64,000 nt of DNA from Pseudomonas sp. FP198 (GTDB lineage Bacteria > Pseudomonadota > Gammaproteobacteria > Pseudomonadales > Pseudomonadaceae). This document shows, piece by piece, positions 47,406-55,932 of this stretch (position 1 is its first letter; each line of letters begins with the position of its first letter). The stretch is taken from assembly GCF_030687895.1 (NCBI RefSeq), contig NZ_CP117452.1, positions 5,628,501-5,692,500 of the forward strand, in the 5' to 3' direction. The position numbers and the translations under genes are program-made. The notes beneath the pieces are model-generated. The model saw nothing but the letters and a program-made list of their open reading frames with translations, was not told where the DNA came from and made no database searches.

Positions 47406-47987
47406 TCAGCGAGACGGAATGGCCCGCAGGTCATCGGCGATGAAACGGCTCAACTGGCTGGTGTAGTACTCCTCGACATCGGAATTGCCTCGTTTCGTGA
47501 GGGCACCAGCGATGCCTTTCATGGCGTGGAACTGCCCGATCGCGCCAGCCGGCATCAGCCCTTCGCGAGCCTGGGCAAAATGCAGCACCTCGGCGCCGGC
47601 CTTCTTCACCTGGACTTGGTAGCTAAAATCGACACTGGCAAGGTACGTACCGTCGGCAACGATACTGTTCATCAAGCCACCCTGGGTGTCCTGGATACGG
47701 CGGGCGTAGACGGCGTTGATATCCAGCAGGTAGTCAGCGCTTTCCTTGCTGGAGGCGTAGCGATTGCCGTCGAGCAAGCGCACGATCAGGTCGGTGTGCA
47801 GCTTGTCACGGACTTTTTCGTCGGGCAGGAAACGTTCGTTCTTGCCGGCGACCTCGACGTTGAACGTGTCGATCCAGTATGTGGCGGTTTTGGGGATAGC
47901 CACTGGCGCAGGAGAAATGTAGTAATCCGGCTTGGAGGCGCAGCCCGCCATAAGGAAGAGGGCCAGGAGGGTGGCAAAAACGCGCAT
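47406..47987 (-). CDS. Lipoprotein of unknown function
   Basis: 193 residues from ATG 47987 with aggga upstream. The signal MRVFATLLALFLMAGC ends in a lipobox, so the mature protein is lipid-anchored. The rest is a mixed alpha/beta domain (ATYWIDTFNVEVAGKNERF, VDFSYQVQVKKAGAEVLHF) with no motif I recognise. It lies upstream of the VWA lipoprotein on the same strand, 118 bases away, so it may share its transcript. Confidence 0.75.
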   Translation of the reverse strand: MRVFATLLALFLMAGCASKPDYYISPAPVAIPKTATYWIDTFNVEVAGKNERFLPDEKVRDKLHTDLIVRLLDGNRYASSKESADYLLDINAVYARRIQDTQGGLMNSIVADGTYLASVDFSYQVQVKKAGAEVLHFAQAREGLMPAGAIGQFHAMKGIAGALTKRGNSDVEEYYTSQLSRFIADDLRAIPSR

Positions 47988-48086
47988 GAGATTCGTCCCT
48001 GAAAGAAGTGATGCCAAAATGGTGGCGCCATTTTAAGGGCGACGGTGGGATTCTCAAGCGTTTTTTCTTGTTCGCGCGGTGCAGGA

Positions 48087-49406
48087 TCAGGACTCACAGG
48101 CCAAAGAGGGCCGCAGGATTTTTGCATGCCTTCCCGGAAAATAAGCCGCCGCCCCCACGCCCACCGCGCCCATCACCACGCAATACGCCACGCAAACCCA
48201 CGGGCTCCACGGCACCAGCGCAATCAACAACAACGGCGTCATGCTGGCCCAGAGTGCATAAGCGATGTTGTAGGTGAAGGAGATACCGGACACGCGAATC
48301 TTTGGCGGGAACAGGCTGACCATCACCGAAGGCACCGCGCCGACCACGCCGCAACCCAGGCCGGCCACGGCGTAGGCCAGGCCCAGCCAGTCGCTCCCGC
48401 TGATCAGGCTGGCATAGAGCACGGCGATGCCCAGCGGCAACAGCAGGCTGTAGAGCAAGACGGTGCGCCAGGCGCCGATGCGGTCGACGACGAGGCCGGC
48501 CAGGACGCAGCCGATGTTCAGGAAAACGATGCCGAGGCTGCTCAGGGCAAATGTGTGGCTGGGGGTCAGGCCGAAGCTTTTTTGCATGACGGTCGGGGTG
48601 ATGACCACAAAGACCACCACGGCGGAAGTCAGTACGCAGGTCAGAATGGCGGCGGGCAGCAAGGCATGCCGATAGTCGCGCAGCACCGTGCGTAGCGGCA
48701 GTTCCGCCGCGCCTTCGCGATTGGCTTGCAGGGCCATGAAGATCGGCGTTTCGCTCAACCAGCGGCGCAGCCAGACGCCGATCACGCCGAAGACCCCGCC
48801 CAGCAGGAACGGCAAGCGCCACGCGTAGTCGAGGATTTCGGTCGGGGTGAAGATCCGCGCCAGCGCCGTGGCGGTCAAGGCGCCGAGCAAGTAGCCGAAG
48901 GTCAAGCCCGCCTGGAGAAAGCCCAAGGCATAGCCGCGATGCCGCAACGGCGCGTGTTCGGCCACGAACACCCAGGCACTCGGCACCTCCCCGCCCACCG
49001 CCGCGCCTTGCAGGATGCGCAACGCCAACAACAGCAATGGGGCGAAATAGCCGATTTGCGCGTAGGTCGGCATCACGCCGATGAGCAGACACGGCAACGC
49101 CATCATCAGGATGCTCAGGCTGAACACCCGTTTGCGCCCCAGCCGGTCGGCAAAGTGCGCCATGAGTATCCCGCCCAGGGGACGCGCCAGATAGCCGGTG
49201 GCAAAAATCCCGAAGCTCTGCAGCAGGCGCAGCCACTCAGGCATTTCCGGCGGGAAGAACAGTTGGCTGAGGGTCAGGGCGAAAAAAACGAAAATGATGA
49301 AGTCGTAGATTTCCAGCGCGCCGCCGAGGGCGGCGAGGCCCAGGGTCTTGTAGTCGGAGCGGCTGAGCCGTGCGCCTGGCAGATGATGGGTGGCAGTCAT
49401 AGGCAT
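48087..49406 (-). CDS. MFS transporter, metabolite:H+ symporter (MHS) family
   Basis: 439 residues, 12 hydrophobic segments. The family marks are an N-terminal GGALEIYDFIIFVF segment, the loop 2-3 motif HFADRLGRKRVFSLSI, and RILQGAAVGGEVPSAWVFVAEHAP. MHS carriers take up organic acids or osmolytes such as citrate, shikimate or proline with protons; the substrate here cannot be told. ATG 49400 is an equally possible start. The gene stands alone. Confidence 0.88.
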   Translation of the reverse strand: MPMTATHHLPGARLSRSDYKTLGLAALGGALEIYDFIIFVFFALTLSQLFFPPEMPEWLRLLQSFGIFATGYLARPLGGILMAHFADRLGRKRVFSLSILMMALPCLLIGVMPTYAQIGYFAPLLLLALRILQGAAVGGEVPSAWVFVAEHAPLRHRGYALGFLQAGLTFGYLLGALTATALARIFTPTEILDYAWRLPFLLGGVFGVIGVWLRRWLSETPIFMALQANREGAAELPLRTVLRDYRHALLPAAILTCVLTSAVVVFVVITPTVMQKSFGLTPSHTFALSSLGIVFLNIGCVLAGLVVDRIGAWRTVLLYSLLLPLGIAVLYASLISGSDWLGLAYAVAGLGCGVVGAVPSVMVSLFPPKIRVSGISFTYNIAYALWASMTPLLLIALVPWSPWVCVAYCVVMGAVGVGAAAYFPGRHAKILRPSLACES

Positions 49407-49438
49407 GTTTGGAGAAATGGTTGGAAGAAAGCGCCGGT

Positions 49439-49612
49439 TCAGACAGCGGGACCCTTGTCCACGGGCTGCGCCGACGGTTGGCCTGGCTGGGCGTCTACGG
49501 CCTCGTCAGCAGGCAGAAAATCCTTGCGGCTCTGGGCGATGGCCCGGCGTATTTCGTCGCCCTTGGTGGGGCAGTTCTTGAGGCGGGCGATGCCGTCGGT
49601 TTTCTGCGTCAT
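49439..49612 (-). CDS. Small hypothetical protein, 57 residues
   Basis: ATG 49612 is preceded by ggagg at a spacing of six bases, a near-perfect ribosome site. The product starts MTQKTDGIARLKNCPTKGDE, is charged in the first half and Pro/Gln-rich at the end, with no membrane segment. GC-rich third positions fit coding use. It lies between the MFS and PEBP-like genes on the same strand. I do not recognise the family. Confidence 0.55.
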   Translation of the reverse strand: MTQKTDGIARLKNCPTKGDEIRRAIAQSRKDFLPADEAVDAQPGQPSAQPVDKGPAV

Positions 49613-49699
49613 CGCCATCCTCCGGTATGAGTGAACAGGCGCCGATAGTGCTCGCTTTTGGCGCTCGATGCCAACTTACGTGACGATTGGGGCGGCCGC

Positions 49700-50260
49700 T
49701 CAGCGGTGGTAGCGGCGCACCACGCTGCTGTTGCGCAGTACGTGGCCTTTGAGTTTTTCCATCAACTGGGCGCGTGTGAGGCCGGCGGGCAATGCGTCGG
49801 GTGGCAGGTCCAGGGCGAATATCTGGATCAGGTAGTGATGAGCGCTGTCGCCAACGGGTGGGCACGGACCGATGTAGCCGTGAGTGTTCTTGCTGTTGAT
49901 GCCGCTCATGCCTTCCAGGGTGGATTTGGTGCCCGCGCCCGCCGGGATCTGTCGGGTGCTGGCCTTGATCCCGTAATGGACCCAGTGGTCGACGCCCTGC
50001 CCGCGCTGGCCGTCGGGATCGAGCATGACGATGGCATAGCTGAGGGTGCCAGGCGGGCCAGCGTTCCAGCTCAGCGCCGGAGAAATATTCTTGCCGCCGC
50101 AGGTGTTCGCGTCACTCGCGGCGGCGGCAGTGAAGAGGCGGTCGTCCGACACACCGGGAATGCTCAGGGTGAAACGCTCTTCGGCCTGGACAACCCCTTG
50201 CGCGCACAGCACGAGGGTGACGGCCGCGAGCCAGGAGGAAAGGGAGGTCAATCGAGTCAT
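49700..50260 (-). CDS. Exported YbhB/YbcL-type PEBP protein
   Basis: 186 residues from ATG 50260; signal peptide about 1-26 (AAVTLVLCAQGVVQAEE). The phosphatidylethanolamine-binding fold is recognised by NISPALSWNAGPPGTLSYAIVMLDPDG and the DHWVHYGI segment, with the anion-pocket Asp and His residues conserved. Bacterial members (YbhB, YbcL) are of uncertain function, proposed to bind small ligands or regulate kinases. It is divergent from the Rieske reductase gene. Confidence 0.88.
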   Translation of the reverse strand: MTRLTSLSSWLAAVTLVLCAQGVVQAEERFTLSIPGVSDDRLFTAAAASDANTCGGKNISPALSWNAGPPGTLSYAIVMLDPDGQRGQGVDHWVHYGIKASTRQIPAGAGTKSTLEGMSGINSKNTHGYIGPCPPVGDSAHHYLIQIFALDLPPDALPAGLTRAQLMEKLKGHVLRNSSVVRRYHR

Positions 50261-50399
50261 ACCGGGCACCTTAATTCGATTCAGGCCATGGACGGCCTGC
50301 GAACTATAGCCGCAGCGCCAGCCCGGTTGCAGTGACAATTATGCTGAACCTCGTTGCACTCCCCTGACTCGAACGGGAAACGCCTGTCGGAGAACGACC

Positions 50400-51932
50400 A
50401 TGCCCATGCATCAAGTCGCCCGCCTCGCTGATGTGCGAGAGGACCGCGGCCTCGAAGTGACCCTCAACGAAACACCCATCCTGCTGCTGCGGGCTGGCGG
50501 ACAGGTCCGAGCCTTCCAAGGCAAATGCCCGCATGCCGGGGCGCCGCTGGCCGAGGGCGCGGTATGCCACGGCAGGCTGATCTGCCCGTGGCACAAGGCC
50601 GCGTTCCGTGCCGAAGACGGCGCCCTGTGCGAGCCGCCGGCCCTCGACAGCCTGCAGCGTTATCACGTCGAGGTGCGAGGCGATGAAGTATGGGTCGATG
50701 AGCAACCACTGCCAGCCGAAAAAATCCCTCCCGCCGATGACCCGCGCACCTTTGTCATCGTCGGCGCCGGAGCGGCCGGCACGGCTTGCGCGGCGGCGCT
50801 GCGCGAGAAGGGTTTCGGTGGCCGGATCCAGATGATCGACCGCGAAGCCGAGGCCGGTTATGACCGCACCGTACTGAGCAAATACGTATTGGCCGGCGAC
50901 ATGGCCGCGGAAAAGACGCCGCCCTTGCGCGATGAAACCTATTTCATCCGGCAACGCATCGAAAGGCGCAACGGCGAAGTGGCCGGGCTCGACATCAGCG
51001 CGCGCCAGATTCATCTCGCCGACGGTCAACGCCTGGACTATGACGCACTGCTCATCGCCACCGGTGGAGTGCCCAGGACGCCAGACATGCCGGGCCTCGA
51101 CTTGCCCAATGTGTTCACCCTGCGCTCTTTGGCCGATACCCGGCAGATCCTCGACCGTGCCCAGCCGGGGCAGCGAGCGGTGATTATCGGCGACAGCTTC
51201 ATCGCCATGGAAGTCGCCTCGTCCCTGCGCAAGCGTGAACTGAGCGTGACCGTCCTGGCCCGCCACCCGGTCCCGTTCGCTGCGCAGTTTGGCGACAGCA
51301 TCGGCAAGGCGATCCTGGCCCGACACAGGGCCAATGGTGTGGTCTATCACAGCGAGGGCGAAGCGGCGCGGATCGAAGGTGCGGAAAAAGTCGAAGCCGT
51401 GGTGCTGGATAACGGTCAGCGTTTCGCGGCGGACCTGGTCATCATCGGTGTCGGCGTGCGCCCGGCGACCGAGCCGTTCGCCGATCTGCCGCAGGAAAAA
51501 GATCAATCATTGATCGCTGACGACGGCATGCGCGTGGCCGATCACGTCTGGGCCGTTGGCGATATCGCCACCTTTCCCCTCAACGGCCAGCCCCGGCGCA
51601 TCGAACATTGGCGCCTGGCCCAGCAACAGGCACGCATCGCCGCGACGAACATGCTCGGCGGTGAAGAACACTACCTGGATGTGCCGTTCTTCTGGACGTA
51701 CCACTTCGGCAAACGCTACGACTACCTCGGTCATGCCGAGGAATGGGACGAGGTGCAATTCAAGGGCACGCCTGAGCATCCTCCGTTCATCGCTCTGCTC
51801 GGCAAGGACGGTCTCGTTGCCGCAGTCGTGGCCTGCGATGAAGGCCGGGCCATGGCGGCGCTGGCCCAGCGCATGAAACAACCGCTGCCGGTGGATGAGG
51901 CCTGGCGGTTGGTCCGGGATTTTTCGGTGTAG
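50400..51932 (+). CDS. Rieske-type FAD/NAD(P)H reductase (AIFM3/ferredoxin-reductase-like)
   Basis: 510 residues; ggag six bases before the ATG. An N-terminal Rieske domain (about 4-105) has both cluster motifs, CPHAGAPL and CPWH. A pyridine-nucleotide disulfide reductase module follows, with FAD site VIVGAGAAGTACAAAL (about 120), NAD site AVIIGDSFIAMEVAS and VWAVGDIA, and a reductase C-terminal domain. Such fusions pass electrons from NAD(P)H to a Rieske cluster and on to a partner oxygenase or to an unknown acceptor. No oxygenase gene is adjacent, so the partner is unknown. Confidence 0.9.
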   Translation: MPMHQVARLADVREDRGLEVTLNETPILLLRAGGQVRAFQGKCPHAGAPLAEGAVCHGRLICPWHKAAFRAEDGALCEPPALDSLQRYHVEVRGDEVWVDEQPLPAEKIPPADDPRTFVIVGAGAAGTACAAALREKGFGGRIQMIDREAEAGYDRTVLSKYVLAGDMAAEKTPPLRDETYFIRQRIERRNGEVAGLDISARQIHLADGQRLDYDALLIATGGVPRTPDMPGLDLPNVFTLRSLADTRQILDRAQPGQRAVIIGDSFIAMEVASSLRKRELSVTVLARHPVPFAAQFGDSIGKAILARHRANGVVYHSEGEAARIEGAEKVEAVVLDNGQRFAADLVIIGVGVRPATEPFADLPQEKDQSLIADDGMRVADHVWAVGDIATFPLNGQPRRIEHWRLAQQQARIAATNMLGGEEHYLDVPFFWTYHFGKRYDYLGHAEEWDEVQFKGTPEHPPFIALLGKDGLVAAVVACDEGRAMAALAQRMKQPLPVDEAWRLVRDFSV

Positions 51933-51960
51933 CGTCTCTAATTAAAGACAATAGAAAACC

Positions 51961-52050
51961 TGTGGGAGCGAGCTTGCTCGCGATGGCGCCCGATCAGTCG
52001 GCACCACTGTTGCCTGACATGCCGCTATCGCGAGCAAGCTCGCTCCCACA
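51961..52050. repeat. REP class B inverted pair
   Basis: Arms tgtgggagcgagcttgctcg and its complement face each other over about 40 bases between the convergent Rieske reductase and pgaD genes. Confidence 0.8.
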
Positions 52051-52065
52051 AGTGTCTTGCGTTGA

Positions 52066-52569
52066 CTACGCAGAATGATCAGCCGGCAGATGAATCACCT
52101 GCGGCCGGTCCAGCGGTGCCAGGGGCGGCGGTTGCAAATCCGGGCTCAGCAGATGGAAGTGCGGCACTACGTGGCTGATGTCGCCATCCGGATTGTTATG
52201 AATGATTTTCGAGCCAGGCTGGCGCAGCGTTTCCAGTCGCTCGTCAGTCAGCTTGAAACTTGCGCTCAGGCCTTGGTCATCCACCGCAGGCCTCGGCAGC
52301 CGACGCTGGGCGAAGCTGCGGCTCTTGCGCTGTTGATATCGCGCCCAGGTAATCAGGATGATGGCGTTGACCAGCGCGATCCAGCCATAGATCTGCAAGG
52401 TTCCCAGGGTATCGAACAGCGAACCGCCCAGGCGCGGGCCAGCATGGCTGTCGAACAACGGCCAGAGCCCGTTGACCAGCAGATACAACAGCCCGACCCA
52501 CGCCAGCACGGTAAAAAGCACATCGATGACCACCAGAAAAGGCCGCTGCCGGGTCCTGATAATTTTCAT
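52066..52569 (-). CDS. pgaD: PgaD, PNAG synthase accessory subunit
   Basis: 167 residues with two membrane helices (about 10-35 and 57-75) and a cytoplasmic tail longer than in E. coli PgaD (137 residues), ending in Pro/Leu-rich sequence. PgaD pairs with PgaC, and c-di-GMP binding across the PgaC-PgaD interface activates polymer synthesis in E. coli. It is the last gene of pgaABCD, its start overlapping the pgaC stop by 4 bases. Sequence similarity in this family is low; position is the main evidence. Confidence 0.9.
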   Translation of the reverse strand: MKIIRTRQRPFLVVIDVLFTVLAWVGLLYLLVNGLWPLFDSHAGPRLGGSLFDTLGTLQIYGWIALVNAIILITWARYQQRKSRSFAQRRLPRPAVDDQGLSASFKLTDERLETLRQPGSKIIHNNPDGDISHVVPHFHLLSPDLQPPPLAPLDRPQVIHLPADHSA

Positions 52570-53921
52570 CGGATCACTTCCTCTTCTTCGTCATCGAACG
52601 GCTTGATCCCGCGATCCGGGCTGACCCAGCGCGCACGTTTCTGATGCTGCCCGAACAGCACCTTGGGGAAACTCACCAGGGTGGTGAACAGGCTGATCAA
52701 CCAGAACACCAACGGGTACCAGACCACCCAGAACATGATGTGCCACAGGCCTTTTTCGTAGCGACGGTCGATCAGGATGCTCACCGCGAATTGCATCAGG
52801 CACACCACCGCCAGCAACAGCCCGGTGAAGGCCGGCGGCATGAGGTGGTCCACCGCGATGGCGGCGGGCATCTCGATGAATTTGCCGGCGCCCCAGAAAA
52901 TCACCGACAGCAGGAAGGTGAACGCCCAACCGGTGGACAAGCAGTATTCGAACAGCAGCGGCCACAGGTAACGGTGGCGGTATTGCCAGATGCCGCGGAT
53001 GTTCTTGAACAGCACTTCGGCACCGCCCTGGGCCCAGCGCAGCCGTTGCCGCCACAGGCCGCGCAAGGTTTCGGGCATGAGGATCCAGCACAACGCACGG
53101 GGTTCGTAGAAGATGCTCCAGTGGTCCAGTTGCAGCTTCCAGCTGATGTCGATGTCTTCGGTGATCATGTCCGGGCTCCAATAACCGACCCGGTGCAGCG
53201 CCGTGCGACGGAAGGCGACGATCACGCCGGACACGGTGAAGATCCGTCCGAAGACCCGCTGGGTACGCTTGATCAAGCCGATGATCGAGGAAAACTCACC
53301 GACCTGGACCCGACCCACCAAGGTTGAACGGGTGCGAATGCGCGGGTTGCCTGTCACCGCGCCGAGGCGGGCGTTGTCGAGCATCGGCGCCACCAGATAG
53401 GCGCAGGTATTCGGTGCCAGCAGCGCGTCGCCGTCAATGCACACCAGGTATTCGCTGCGCGCGGCGATGGCGCCCATGCGCAGGGCCACGGCCTTGCCCT
53501 GGTTTTCCGCCAGGTGCAGCACACGCAAGCGCGGGTCTTCGGCGGCCAGTCGGTCCAGCACCTCGGCGGTGTTGTCCTTGGAGCCGTCGTTGATGGCGAT
53601 CACCTCGATGTTCGGGTAGTGCTGGCCCAGCGCTGCGTGAATCGTGTCGGCAACGTTGTCGCCTTCGTTGAAGCACGGGATCAGGATGCTGATCAGCGGT
53701 TCGCCGGCCAGGGGCGGCGGCAAGGTGTCGTCTTTCCACGGCCAGTGACGCTCCCAGTGCAGCCAGAAATACAGGCCACCGGCGATCCACAGTCCGGACA
53801 TGAACAACGGGTAGAAGAACACGAAGTCCATCAGGAATTGCCCGGTGACCAGGAAGATCAGGCCCAGGGGCACCCCAAGGACGATCGCCAGCACCAGGAC
53901 GGCGAGCAGTCTGTCGAGCAT
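52566..53921 (-). CDS. pgaC: PgaC, poly-beta-1,6-N-acetylglucosamine synthase
   Basis: 451 residues. Two N-terminal membrane helices, then a family 2 glycosyltransferase domain with Asp112 (NDGS), the DxD at 163-165 (IDGD), TED at 254-256 and QRLRW at 292-296, the full catalytic set, and C-terminal helices. It polymerises UDP-GlcNAc into PNAG at the inner membrane. One base separates it from pgaB. Confidence 0.95.
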   Translation of the reverse strand: MLDRLLAVLVLAIVLGVPLGLIFLVTGQFLMDFVFFYPLFMSGLWIAGGLYFWLHWERHWPWKDDTLPPPLAGEPLISILIPCFNEGDNVADTIHAALGQHYPNIEVIAINDGSKDNTAEVLDRLAAEDPRLRVLHLAENQGKAVALRMGAIAARSEYLVCIDGDALLAPNTCAYLVAPMLDNARLGAVTGNPRIRTRSTLVGRVQVGEFSSIIGLIKRTQRVFGRIFTVSGVIVAFRRTALHRVGYWSPDMITEDIDISWKLQLDHWSIFYEPRALCWILMPETLRGLWRQRLRWAQGGAEVLFKNIRGIWQYRHRYLWPLLFEYCLSTGWAFTFLLSVIFWGAGKFIEMPAAIAVDHLMPPAFTGLLLAVVCLMQFAVSILIDRRYEKGLWHIMFWVVWYPLVFWLISLFTTLVSFPKVLFGQHQKRARWVSPDRGIKPFDDEEEEVIR

Positions 53922-53922
53922 G

Positions 53923-55920
53923 TCAACGATTCCATTTGTTGGAGAGCGCAGGCCGCACGGCTTTCACGGCGGGCTGGTCTTCGATGAAGTTGTCCGGGTA
54001 GTAGCCGAAACTGGTCACGCCCTGGCGCTTGAGACGCCCCATCCAGTCGGCCAGTTGTTCGCCTTCGATATCGGCCACCGGCTTGCTGTGCCAGTCGCGC
54101 GCTTGCAGTTCGAATACCGTGCGCTTGAGCGCACCGGGGCGAGCCTTGACGGTTTCCACCAGCCGTTCGAGCCAGGGCCCGGATTGCTCGCGGGTCTGCT
54201 TTTCCATCAATGGCATGGCCATCGGAGCCGTCCAATCGTAGGCGCCGAGGAAGTCATCGAGGTTCTGGGCGAACCAGGCCTCGCTCTGCGGGTTGAGCAT
54301 CGGCTCGGCAAAGATATTGCGCGCCGTGCGCACCTCCGGACCACGAATTGCCCGAACCTTGGCCGTGAGTTCAGCGGTGAAGTCGATCAGGTAGCGGCTC
54401 TTGAAACGGGTCCAGCGCTGCATGGCCGCCGGGTCGTCGCGCAGGGCGGCGATGGAGGTTGGCAAGCCGTTGGCCGCATAGACTTTCATCGCGGCTGGGC
54501 CGGCATCCTCGAAGTCGGAGAACACCGCGTCGTCATGGTACAGAACGCCGTCCACCGAGCTCATCCGCGCCAGGTCTTGGTAGATTTCGCCGATGACCTT
54601 GCGCACGTTGGGGTCGAAGGGCGACAGGCGTACGTACTGGTCCGGGGCGACGCCAATCTTGCCGGTTTCAGGATCCCAGCGCTGTACACGCGGCAACTTC
54701 GGGTCCAGGGCAAAACTGAGCACCGGCATCCAGGCATACACCTTCACGTTGGCCCGGGTGCGCAATTGCCATGCGACCCGATCGAACAGATCGGCGCGTA
54801 CCGGCAGGTGCCGATTGGGGAAGTACAGCGAATGGACCAGGCCATCGCCCTTCGGGTCGGCAAAAGCTTGCAGGAAGACGGTGTTGGCGCCCAGATCGTA
54901 GACACGCTGGACCAGCTTGCCGACGTTGGCCTCCTGCTGCACAGGGTCAGGATCGTAGACGTAATCCAGGTCGACGTGGACCACCCGCATCGGGTCCATG
55001 GTCTGCACCGATACGATGCTTTCGGCGAAGTGAGCGCCGTCCGGATCGGAGGCTACCAGGAAGCGCGGGCCGCTCATCAGGTTATCGAGGCTGTCGAGAC
55101 CATCTTCCAGGGTCAGGGCCATCTGGTAGCCCTGGCTGCCAATCACCTGCAACGCTGTACCATCCGCCTCGCCGTATGGCCAGACCCAGACGCGCGGACT
55201 GTAGCCGGTAACCTTGCGGATCTTCTCGGAGATGGCCGTCACGTCTTTGCGCAGACGCGCCTGGAAATCGGCCTCGGCTTCATAACGACCGGTAGCCGGA
55301 TCGTAGCGCCGCGTGGTCGCCGCCGGCTGCTGGTTGCCTTGCGGGTTGGCGAGTACGCCTTTGTGATTGGCATCGGTGTGGGCGGCGATTTCCACCAGGC
55401 CCGATTTCGATACCTCGCGAATCTGCTCCCAGGTCAGGAACTCGGAACGCTTGCGCGGCACGCCGGCAAAATCCACCGGTTGATTCAGCGGCGTATCGAT
55501 CCAGCTGCCAACCGGGGCGAGGATGGCCGGCCAGTTATAGGCGCGCAGGATGGGCATGACGCGGGTGTAGAAACTGGAGTAGCCGTCGTCGAAACTCAGC
55601 ATTACCGCACGCGGTGGCAGTTCTGGGCCGCCGTTGCGGGCAGCGATGATCTGGTCGATCGTGACCGGCTGGTAATTGTTTTCCCGCAGCCAGGCCAATT
55701 GCTCGATCAGGCGCTCGGTGCGCACGGCCACCAAGGCTTGGTCGGGGTCGCGGTCTTCGACGTCGTGGTAGGCGATACCCAGCACGTGGTTTTTCGGCCA
55801 TGGCGCATCGTTGGCCATCAGCGGCCGTTGCGAAGGCGGGGCAAATGCCGGGGCCTGCTGGGCACAAGCGCTGATCAGCAAGACTCCCAGCAGAAGGATG
55901 AATCGCGAAATGACGGGCAT
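53923..55920 (-). CDS. pgaB: PgaB, PNAG N-deacetylase lipoprotein
   Basis: 665 residues from ATG 55920. Lipobox at LISAC (Cys18) anchors it in the outer membrane. The CE4 deacetylase domain (about 45-300) has Asp110/Asp111 in SFDDGY and metal histidines 180 and 185 (AAHTDANH). The C-terminal half has the glycoside-hydrolase-like domain with VLYHDDAVF. Partial deacetylation of PNAG is required for its export and adhesion. It lies 12 bases after pgaA. Confidence 0.95.
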   Translation of the reverse strand: MPVISRFILLLGVLLISACAQQAPAFAPPSQRPLMANDAPWPKNHVLGIAYHDVEDRDPDQALVAVRTERLIEQLAWLRENNYQPVTIDQIIAARNGGPELPPRAVMLSFDDGYSSFYTRVMPILRAYNWPAILAPVGSWIDTPLNQPVDFAGVPRKRSEFLTWEQIREVSKSGLVEIAAHTDANHKGVLANPQGNQQPAATTRRYDPATGRYEAEADFQARLRKDVTAISEKIRKVTGYSPRVWVWPYGEADGTALQVIGSQGYQMALTLEDGLDSLDNLMSGPRFLVASDPDGAHFAESIVSVQTMDPMRVVHVDLDYVYDPDPVQQEANVGKLVQRVYDLGANTVFLQAFADPKGDGLVHSLYFPNRHLPVRADLFDRVAWQLRTRANVKVYAWMPVLSFALDPKLPRVQRWDPETGKIGVAPDQYVRLSPFDPNVRKVIGEIYQDLARMSSVDGVLYHDDAVFSDFEDAGPAAMKVYAANGLPTSIAALRDDPAAMQRWTRFKSRYLIDFTAELTAKVRAIRGPEVRTARNIFAEPMLNPQSEAWFAQNLDDFLGAYDWTAPMAMPLMEKQTREQSGPWLERLVETVKARPGALKRTVFELQARDWHSKPVADIEGEQLADWMGRLKRQGVTSFGYYPDNFIEDQPAVKAVRPALSNKWNR

Positions 55921-55932
55921 TTTCAAACTCTT

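Noticed and set aside
48094..49236. 380-residue frame inside the MFS gene, same strand
   Set aside because: Out-of-frame shadow; the MFS frame has all membrane segments and family motifs.
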